Assembly (NCBI GenBank): GCA_030824805.1
Contig: JAPJRC010000062.1
Span: forward strand, 1-12,479
Reading direction: 5' to 3'
Length of the DNA stretch: 12,479 nucleotides
Source: Micavibrio sp.
GTDB lineage: Bacteria > Pseudomonadota > Alphaproteobacteria > Micavibrionales > Micavibrionaceae
Shown: piece by piece, positions 7,283 through 12,479 of the stretch
Layout of the letters: the number at the start of each line of letters is the position of its first letter
How positions within the stretch are numbered: position 1 is the stretch's first letter
Program-made: the position numbers and the translations under genes
Notes under the pieces: generated by a model
The model's database searches: none
What the model saw: the letters and a program-made list of their open reading frames with translations, nothing else
Told to the model about the DNA's origin: nothing

Positions 7283-10200
7283 GCGAATCCACTTTGCGCA
7301 AACATTCTTCGAACATCGTTCTCGAAGCGACAGAGAAACAACGCGCGGCGTCTAACCCTCAAGTTTCCGCATGGGTGGGCGCGAGCGCGGGCTCCGGCAA
7401 GACCAAGGTTTTGACCGATCGTATTCTCCGTCTTCTGCTCCCACGTGAAAGCGGTGAGCCGGGTACGAAGCCTGACAAAATCCTCGCCATCACCTTCACA
7501 AAGGCGGGTGCAAACGAGATGGCAATTCGTCTCTCTCAGCGACTTTCCGAATGGGCGGTCATGAATGACGAGAAACTTGCCGCCGATATTGAGCAGAACC
7601 TGCTTGGCCGTGTACCAACAGCCAAAGAAATGGACGAGGCGCGCAAATTGTTCGCGCGGGTTGTCGACACGCCGGGTGGACTGAAGATCATGACGATCCA
7701 TTCTTTTTGCCAGTCGGTACTCGGAAGATTTCCCATAGAGGCGGGTTTGCCGCCGCATTTTAAACCATTGGAAGAAGAACAGGCGCGCGAACTGCTGGAA
7801 CGGGCACGGCGCGATGTACTATCCAGCATACCATCGCATGCGCATACGCCCTTATCGTATGCCATAGAGCATGTCGGAAGCGTTATGAACGAAACACAGT
7901 TTGCCGATCTCTTGGGCAAATTGCTCGGCGAAAGACACCAGAAGCAAACGATATTGGAGCGGCATTTTGGCGTGGATGGTTTCTATACGGAACTCTGCCG
8001 CACCCTTGGAATAAAAGCGGGACAGAGTAGCGAAGATCTGTTCGCCGAATTTGCTGCCATAGACCAGTCGGCACTGCGCGAAGCGGTTGGACATTTGGAT
8101 GGCGGCAACGCCAAAGACCAGACGCACGGGCAAGACATACAAGCTTTCTGGGATGCGGACCACAAATCGCGTTTCGCGCTCTACGATTCTTACAAAAAGG
8201 TCTTCCTCACAGAAAAAGGCACCTTGCGGGCAACGCTTGCGACAAAAGCCGCTCTTCAAAACGCACCCCACATTGAGTCGGTGCTGATTGCAGAAGGCGA
8301 GCGCATACTGGCGTACGAGGACAAACGCAAAGCTGCGTCCTGCGCCGCCCTCACACGTGATGTGTTTCGCATCGGTGAAGCGGTGTTCTCACGCTATCAA
8401 TCGTACAAGTCCACACTGGGCGTACTGGATTTCGACGATCTCATACTCCGTACTCTTGCGCTCTTGCGTGGTGACTTGCCAAACCTGCGCGGCGAAAACG
8501 TCACCGCATGGGTGATGTACAAACTCGACGAGGGACTCGAACATATACTTGTGGACGAGGCACAGGACACGAACCCCGAACAGTGGGAAATCGTACGGCT
8601 GCTCGCGGAAGAATTCTTTGAAGGAATGGGCGCAAAGGATATTGTACGCACACTGTTCGTTGTGGGCGATGAAAAACAATCTATCTTTTCTTTTCAACGC
8701 GCTGCCCCTGAAAAATTCGGCGAAATGCGCAATTGGTTCCAGCAAAAAATCCGTACGGCCGGATACCGTTTTGAAGCCATAGACATCAACACGTCTTTCC
8801 GTTCTGTGCAGGCTGTACTCGACACCGTCGACAAAGTGTATGACGGAAATGACGGCATGCTCGGTTTGTCTTCTCTGTACCTCAACCACATCGCCAAGCG
8901 CGAAGGGCAAGCCGGGCTTGTGGAGTTTTGGCCATTGCTCCGTACGACGGAGGCGGATGATCTGTCAGAAGATGATTCGCAACCTTCGCTCGGCGGCTGG
9001 CTTATGCCCGACCGCATTGTAGAGACGCACAGCGGCTCCTCGCAAATGGCCGCACGTATCGGCGACACGATACGCGGATGGCTCGACAGAGGAGAAGTCC
9101 TCGAATCGTATGACCGTCCTATCCGTCCGGGCGATATTATGATTCTGGTGAAATCCCGTAGCGCCATCGTCGGACAGATCGTTCGCGCTTTGAAGAAAAG
9201 AAATGTACCGGTCAGCGGCGTGGACCGTATGCGCCTTACGGACCAGATCGCCGTGCAGGATTTGATAGCCGCGGCATCCTTTGCTCTGCTGCCGGAAGAC
9301 GATCTTACTCTTGCTACGCTGCTCAAATCGCCACTGGTCGGCATAAACGAAAACAGCCTGTTTGCCCTAAGCCACGAACGTAGGGGAAGTCTTTGGGAAG
9401 CCGTAAAACAGAGCGGGGACGGCATAGTTTCATGGCTGGAAAATCTTATCATCCATGGCGGTGCGGACCACCCCTATGAGTTCTTTAGCCGCATCCTGCA
9501 AGAGGCGTGTCCCGGCGATGCTTTGGGAGGCCTTAGAGCGCTGCGTGCACGTCTTGGTGAAGATGCTCTGGATCCGCTGGACGAGTTTCTTAACAGCACG
9601 CTTGCATACGAGAGTATTCATACTTCCGGGTTACAGTCTTTCCTTAAATGGCATACAGACAACAGCAGCGATATCAAGCGCGAACTTGAAGAAGGCAGCG
9701 GCGCTGTGCGGATCATGACCGTTCACGGCTCAAAAGGTTTGCAGGCGCCGATCGTGTTTTTGCCTGATACCGTACACACAAAACCAAAGAGCGAACAAAT
9801 CCTCTGGCCGCACAAATCAAATCACAGCGTCCCCTATTATATATCACGGAAAGAAAGCACTCCATCACAGGTACAGACGGCACAAGCCAACATTGACAAG
9901 AAGAGTGAGGAAGAATATCGCCGCCTTCTGTATGTCGCCATGACACGCGCGGAAGAGCGTCTGTATGTCGGCGGTTATGTCGGGCGCAAACAAAGCTCCG
10001 CTGCACATTGGTACGATGACATACGCGTGGCATTTTCGAAGCTGGACAATGTAAAGCAGATTGAAAGCGACATACGCGATGAGAAAGGAGAGCCACAACC
10101 TATCCTTCGCCTGTCGACCGAGCGTGTGTCGGCTCCTGACAAAAAAGGCAAAGACAAGATACACAGGCTGGAGATGCCCGATCTGCCGCTTCCGGCATGG

Positions 10201-10779
10201 TCTTTCAAAGGCGCGCCCGACGAACCTTTTCCACCCAAACCTTTGGCACCTTCGCGTCCGTCGGAACCTGAACCGGCGTCATCTTCGCCATTAATCTCGG
10301 GACAGGATTATCGTTTCAAACGCGGCAATATCACGCACAAGCTGTTGCAGATATTGCCGGAACTGCCGGCAGACAAACGCCCCGGCGCGGCGCGGCTATA
10401 CGTCGCGAAAACCGTTCATGCTTTGCCTTCATCCATACAGCAAGAAATTGTCGCAGAGGTTTTGAGGGTTTTGGACAATCCTTCTTTCTCTGCCATCTTT
10501 GGCTTGGGATCTCTAGCGGAAATTCCGGTGACAGGATTGGTAGACGGGCAGCTAGTCTCCGGACAAATAGACCGTTTGCTGGTGCGGGAAAATGAAATTC
10601 TGATCGTCGACTACAAAACCAACCGTCCACCACCAACCAGCGAAGACGATATTCCTGCGATATATATCCGTCAGATGAAAGCCTATGCCCAGACCTTGCG
10701 GTCTATATATCCCGGCCGTACGGTGCGTGCCGCCCTGCTATGGACGGATGGTGCGCGGTTGATGCCCGTGGGCGTTTGA
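7279..10779 (+). CDS. addA: Double-strand break repair helicase-nuclease AddA
   Basis: This 1166-residue UvrD/Rep-family (SF1A) helicase is fused to a C-terminal RecB-type nuclease. It is the motor subunit of AddAB, which unwinds and resects broken DNA ends for recombination. The Q-motif glutamine is Gln21 and Walker A GASAGSGKT spans 34-42 (Lys41). Motif Ia (ITFTKAGANEM) follows, then motif II DEAQD at 426-430, motif III (VVGDEKQSIFSFQRA), motif V (MTVHGSKGLQAP) and motif VI (VAMTRAEERL, Arg890). The nuclease part has His1020 (NITHKLLQIL), Asp1098 (GQIDRLL), Asp1111 and Lys1113 (DYKTNR), so helicase and nuclease both look functional. A low-complexity Pro/Ser-rich linker at about 975-1010 separates them. 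The start is the ATG in the 4-nt overlap with addB. The 3' end overlaps a gene on the opposite strand by 42 nt. Confidence 0.96.
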   Translation: MSESTLRKHSSNIVLEATEKQRAASNPQVSAWVGASAGSGKTKVLTDRILRLLLPRESGEPGTKPDKILAITFTKAGANEMAIRLSQRLSEWAVMNDEKLAADIEQNLLGRVPTAKEMDEARKLFARVVDTPGGLKIMTIHSFCQSVLGRFPIEAGLPPHFKPLEEEQARELLERARRDVLSSIPSHAHTPLSYAIEHVGSVMNETQFADLLGKLLGERHQKQTILERHFGVDGFYTELCRTLGIKAGQSSEDLFAEFAAIDQSALREAVGHLDGGNAKDQTHGQDIQAFWDADHKSRFALYDSYKKVFLTEKGTLRATLATKAALQNAPHIESVLIAEGERILAYEDKRKAASCAALTRDVFRIGEAVFSRYQSYKSTLGVLDFDDLILRTLALLRGDLPNLRGENVTAWVMYKLDEGLEHILVDEAQDTNPEQWEIVRLLAEEFFEGMGAKDIVRTLFVVGDEKQSIFSFQRAAPEKFGEMRNWFQQKIRTAGYRFEAIDINTSFRSVQAVLDTVDKVYDGNDGMLGLSSLYLNHIAKREGQAGLVEFWPLLRTTEADDLSEDDSQPSLGGWLMPDRIVETHSGSSQMAARIGDTIRGWLDRGEVLESYDRPIRPGDIMILVKSRSAIVGQIVRALKKRNVPVSGVDRMRLTDQIAVQDLIAAASFALLPEDDLTLATLLKSPLVGINENSLFALSHERRGSLWEAVKQSGDGIVSWLENLIIHGGADHPYEFFSRILQEACPGDALGGLRALRARLGEDALDPLDEFLNSTLAYESIHTSGLQSFLKWHTDNSSDIKRELEEGSGAVRIMTVHGSKGLQAPIVFLPDTVHTKPKSEQILWPHKSNHSVPYYISRKESTPSQVQTAQANIDKKSEEEYRRLLYVAMTRAEERLYVGGYVGRKQSSAAHWYDDIRVAFSKLDNVKQIESDIRDEKGEPQPILRLSTERVSAPDKKGKDKIHRLEMPDLPLPAWSFKGAPDEPFPPKPLAPSRPSEPEPASSSPLISGQDYRFKRGNITHKLLQILPELPADKRPGAARLYVAKTVHALPSSIQQEIVAEVLRVLDNPSFSAIFGLGSLAEIPVTGLVDGQLVSGQIDRLLVRENEILIVDYKTNRPPPTSEDDIPAIYIRQMKAYAQTLRSIYPGRTVRAALLWTDGARLMPVGV

Positions 10780-11883
10780 CGCCTCGGATGTTTCTTCGAG
10801 AAGCTTGGCAAGTTTGGTTGCAACGTCCTTGACCATGATTTGTGCCGTCGTCGCCGTAACGTTCTTCATAGCCTGTACGGCATCTTCGATAGTCCTTGGA
10901 CCGTCCCGCCCCTCTGTGTGCAGCCACGCATACAGGTTTTCCTGACGCGCGGTGATAAGATTTCTTTGCGAAAGAATGGCCAACTGGCGTTTGAGCGTAC
11001 GAATGTCGCCCGGATCGCTCAACACATCGCCGATTGCGGGCTGTTTTTTCGTGATCGGAGCAAGCGAGGGCGTGCGCGAACGTTCCTGTGCCGTGGAAAG
11101 TGCTGAAGGTACAGTTGGCGGTACGGAAAAACTTTTTGGCACAGGCGCTGCAGGAAGAGACGGCTGTACTACAGGTGCGCCCATCGAAGCCTCTATAGTT
11201 TTTGGCATGGACGGCAGAGTACGTGCTGACGCAATTCCCAAAGTTTCGGGCAAAGAGATGCCCTTTCTTTCTGCCGTCTGAAAAATGAAATCCGCGGAAA
11301 CGGCGAGGTAGTGGTCGTGTTGTTTTCCGCTCTTCATAGAAAGCTTGTTCAGGAGGAATGTTTTCTTTCTGCTTTCATCAAGAAGGCGTACGCCCACATA
11401 TTCCATGGTGCGGCGCTCAAGAGTTTGCGGACGTGCGCAAGCAGCCTGCACAGCCTCCCCGAGCAGCGGGCGCAAGGAGGGATCCATATGCCGCCATGTC
11501 GTATCATACACACTGTCTTTGTCCAGGCCGTTCCCCTTGGTGCCAAGGAAGTAACGGTCGGCACCGCGCACGATGCCTTTTTCATGCAGACCTTCTTCGT
11601 TTTCCTTCAGAAAACCGGGGCCCTGGTTAACCGCGTCGAGGATATGCTTCTCACAATGCATGACATGCAGATGCAGAGCGCTGGACATATTGTGTGCAGC
11701 TTCCTGGAAATTTGCAGCACTTGCGAGCTGGGCCGCGGCGTGGGCGAGATAGGGCGCGGGTTTTTCCAAAAAGGCCAGGTAATGCTGGCGAAGCGCCGCC
11801 ATCGTCTCCGCAAGAGAAGGATGCGATTTTGCGATGTCGTCTACAATCTGCAGCGCGCGCATCTGCTTAGAATGAAAGCTCAT
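10738..11883 (-). CDS. Hypothetical 381-residue protein, helical with a Pro-rich linker
   Basis: I do not recognise this protein. It has no signal peptide or membrane segment, so it is probably cytosolic. Residues 1-85 look strongly helical and Ala/His-rich (LASAANFQEAAHNMSSALHL). Residues 86-220 are mixed, with several charged stretches and YVGVRLLDESRKKTFLL. Residues 222-285 form a Pro/Ala/Ser/Thr-rich, probably disordered linker. Residues 293-368 are again predicted-looking helix (RTLKRQLAILSQRNLI, AQIMVKDVATKLAKLLEETSE). Two helical domains joined by a flexible linker suggest a binding or scaffold role, but this is inference. The start is the first ATG, which has no Shine-Dalgarno sequence; the ATG at residue 8 is an alternative. 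A good promoter lies upstream. The gene is convergent with addA (42-nt tail overlap) and divergent from trxA, splitting the usual addA-trxA pair. Base composition resembles its neighbours, so recent transfer is not obvious. Confidence 0.72.
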   Translation of the reverse strand: MSFHSKQMRALQIVDDIAKSHPSLAETMAALRQHYLAFLEKPAPYLAHAAAQLASAANFQEAAHNMSSALHLHVMHCEKHILDAVNQGPGFLKENEEGLHEKGIVRGADRYFLGTKGNGLDKDSVYDTTWRHMDPSLRPLLGEAVQAACARPQTLERRTMEYVGVRLLDESRKKTFLLNKLSMKSGKQHDHYLAVSADFIFQTAERKGISLPETLGIASARTLPSMPKTIEASMGAPVVQPSLPAAPVPKSFSVPPTVPSALSTAQERSRTPSLAPITKKQPAIGDVLSDPGDIRTLKRQLAILSQRNLITARQENLYAWLHTEGRDGPRTIEDAVQAMKNVTATTAQIMVKDVATKLAKLLEETSEASNAHGHQPRTIRP

Positions 11884-11891
11884 ACCAACAA

Positions 11892-11914
11892 ACCCATATA
11901 CTTTTTAGATGGGT
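11892..11914. promoter_or_regulatory. Inverted repeat in the leader of the 381-residue protein gene
   Basis: ACCCAT (11892-11897) and ATGGGT (11909-11914) are a perfect 6-bp inverted repeat with an 11-nt loop. On the - strand it would fall at the 5' end of the predicted mRNA and 8 nt before the start codon, so it could be an operator or a leader hairpin. On the + strand it is followed by CTTTTT and could act as a weak terminator stopping read-through from addA before trxA. Confidence 0.35.
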
Positions 11915-11915
11915 C

Positions 11916-11945
11916 TTTTTAGCAGCTTTTGAAATTTTATGTCAA
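11916..11945 (-). promoter_or_regulatory. Sigma70-type promoter for the 381-residue protein gene
   Basis: On the - strand, a perfect TTGACA (-35; + strand 11940-11945) is followed after 18 nt by TAAAAA (-10, four of six consensus bases; + strand 11916-11921). Transcription would start near 11909, giving a leader of about 25 nt before the ATG at 11883. The 160-nt gap also has to hold the trxA promoter on the other strand; there I see only a poor match (TTGATC 11961-11966, 18 nt, GATATT 11985-11990). Confidence 0.45.
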
Positions 11946-12030
11946 CTTTTCAAGAGCTTGTTGATCTTAACCTTTGTCCCCCTTGATATTCGGGTCCGAC
12001 AAGGCAATCTTACTCTTCAAGTTAGAATAT

Positions 12031-12035
12031 AAGGA
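12031..12035 (+). promoter_or_regulatory. Shine-Dalgarno of trxA
   Basis: AAGGA sits 8 nt before the ATG at 12044 and supports that start. Confidence 0.6.
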
Positions 12036-12043
12036 TATAAGAG

Positions 12044-12364
12044 ATGAGCGTAAAAGTTTCCGATGCCACGTTTGAAGCCGAAGTGCTGAAAGCCGATGGC
12101 CCTGTGATCGTCGATTTCTGGGCAGAGTGGTGCGGCCCCTGCAAGGCCCTCGGCCCCCTCGTGGACGAGCTGGCGAACGAGCTGCAAGGCAAAGCCAAGG
12201 TGGTAAAAGTTAACATCGATGAAAACCCGAACGCGCCGACCAAATACGGTGTGCGCGGCATACCAACGCTTATGGTTTTCAAAAATGGCCAGCTAGCCGA
12301 CACGCGCGTGGGTTCCATGTCCAAGTCGCAACTGACCGAATGGGCAAATGGCGTCGTCGCCTAA
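12044..12364 (+). CDS. trxA: Thioredoxin 1
   Basis: This 106-residue protein is the standard length for a single-domain cytosolic thioredoxin, which reduces protein disulfides and supplies electrons to ribonucleotide reductase and other enzymes. The active site WCGPC is at 29-33 (Cys30 and Cys33), preceded by VDFWAEW. The cis-proline is Pro74 in GIPT, and VNIDENPN and VGSMSKSQL follow the family pattern. No signal peptide is present, which excludes a periplasmic DsbE or TlpA type. In Alphaproteobacteria trxA commonly follows addA directly; here an opposite-strand gene lies between, so trxA needs its own promoter in the 11884-12043 gap. A strong terminator follows the stop by 18 nt. No thioredoxin reductase gene is seen in this window. 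Confidence 0.97.
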   Translation: MSVKVSDATFEAEVLKADGPVIVDFWAEWCGPCKALGPLVDELANELQGKAKVVKVNIDENPNAPTKYGVRGIPTLMVFKNGQLADTRVGSMSKSQLTEWANGVVA

Positions 12365-12382
12365 GTTTCTTTGAATAAAAAC

Positions 12383-12410
12383 AAAAGGCAGCCAACAGGC
12401 TGCCTTTTTT
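12383..12410. terminator. Strong intrinsic terminator after trxA, probably bidirectional
   Basis: AAAAGGCAGCC (12383-12393), loop AACA and GGCTGCCTTTT (12398-12408) form an 11-bp perfect stem with a GC core, ending in TTTTTT for + strand transcripts. On the - strand the hairpin is followed by TTTTGTTTTTATT, so it can also end a transcript arriving from the right. Confidence 0.93.
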
Positions 12411-12430
12411 ATTGTTTGGGACTGTCTTTT

Positions 12431-12479
12431 CTATTCAGCCGGCTTTTGCGGCGCTGTCGCCGCCGGAGCCTTGCTTGGC
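12431..12479 (-). CDS. Probable 3' end of a converging gene with an Ala/Pro/Lys-rich C-terminus (partial)
   Basis: Read on the - strand, the frame ending in TAG at 12431-12433 gives PSKAPAATAPQKPAE and then the stop. This is a low-complexity tail of the kind common at protein C-termini. The stop lies 20 nt before the bidirectional terminator, as expected for a gene converging on trxA. Only 15 full codons are visible, so no function can be given. The frame one base over, ending in TGA at 12435-12437, is also open to the edge and cannot be excluded. Confidence 0.4.
   Translation of the reverse strand, partial: PSKAPAATAPQKPAE

Noticed and set aside
8694..9452. 252-residue open frame on the - strand inside addA
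   Set aside because: It is antisense to conserved helicase sequence; its Ser/Arg/Pro-rich composition is typical of a mirrored frame.
11311..11922. 203-residue + strand frame opposite the 381-residue protein
   Set aside because: The - strand frame is longer, has a promoter and a natural domain/linker composition; the + frame is rich in Cys, His and Phe as expected of a shadow and covers only part of the region.
11951..11990. trxA promoter TTGATC-N18-GATATT
   Set aside because: Both hexamers match the consensus only at four of six positions, so I did not list it as a separate feature.

Overview
This window looks like a chromosomal segment of an alphaproteobacterium with moderate GC. The main evidence is gene order: a DivL-type atypical sensor kinase, tsaE, a MurU-type nucleotidyltransferase, addB, addA and trxA all lie on the + strand. 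From general knowledge, this run of genes is characteristic of Alphaproteobacteria. The AddAB pair is also of the alphaproteobacterial type. I cannot name the genus from the sequence. I see no tRNA, rRNA, CRISPR array, insertion sequence, integrase or other sign of a mobile element.

Layout: (1) 1-1538, + strand: the 3' part of a PAS-PAS-HisKA-HATPase protein whose phosphoacceptor histidine is a tyrosine, as in Caulobacter DivL; its 5' end is outside the window. (2) 1577-3077, - strand: a TrxR-like ferredoxin-NADP(+) reductase followed by a small secreted four-cysteine protein of unknown function, probably co-transcribed. (3) 3185-10779, + strand: a tightly overlapping operon tsaE-murU-addB-addA, with stop/start overlaps of 8, 4 and 4 nt. 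It combines tRNA t6A modification, peptidoglycan-sugar salvage and double-strand-break end processing. (4) 10738-11883, - strand: a 381-residue protein I do not recognise, overlapping the addA 3' end tail to tail by 42 nt. (5) 12044-12364, + strand: thioredoxin 1, with a strong intrinsic terminator behind it. (6) 12431-12479, - strand: probably the last codons of a converging gene with an Ala/Pro/Lys-rich C-terminus.

Most of the window is conserved housekeeping sequence. Two - strand blocks interrupt the conserved collinear cluster: the reductase plus secreted protein between divL and tsaE, and the 381-residue protein between addA and trxA. These hold the only unexplained genes. The phosphotransferase (AmgK-like) that usually sits between tsaE and murU in this cluster is absent here. 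All catalytic motifs I checked in FNR, TsaE, MurU, AddA, AddB and TrxA are intact. The DivL-like protein has lost its phosphoacceptor but keeps its ATP-binding motifs. I found no convincing new multi-gene system. The best candidates for new biology are the 381-residue protein and the four-cysteine secreted protein.
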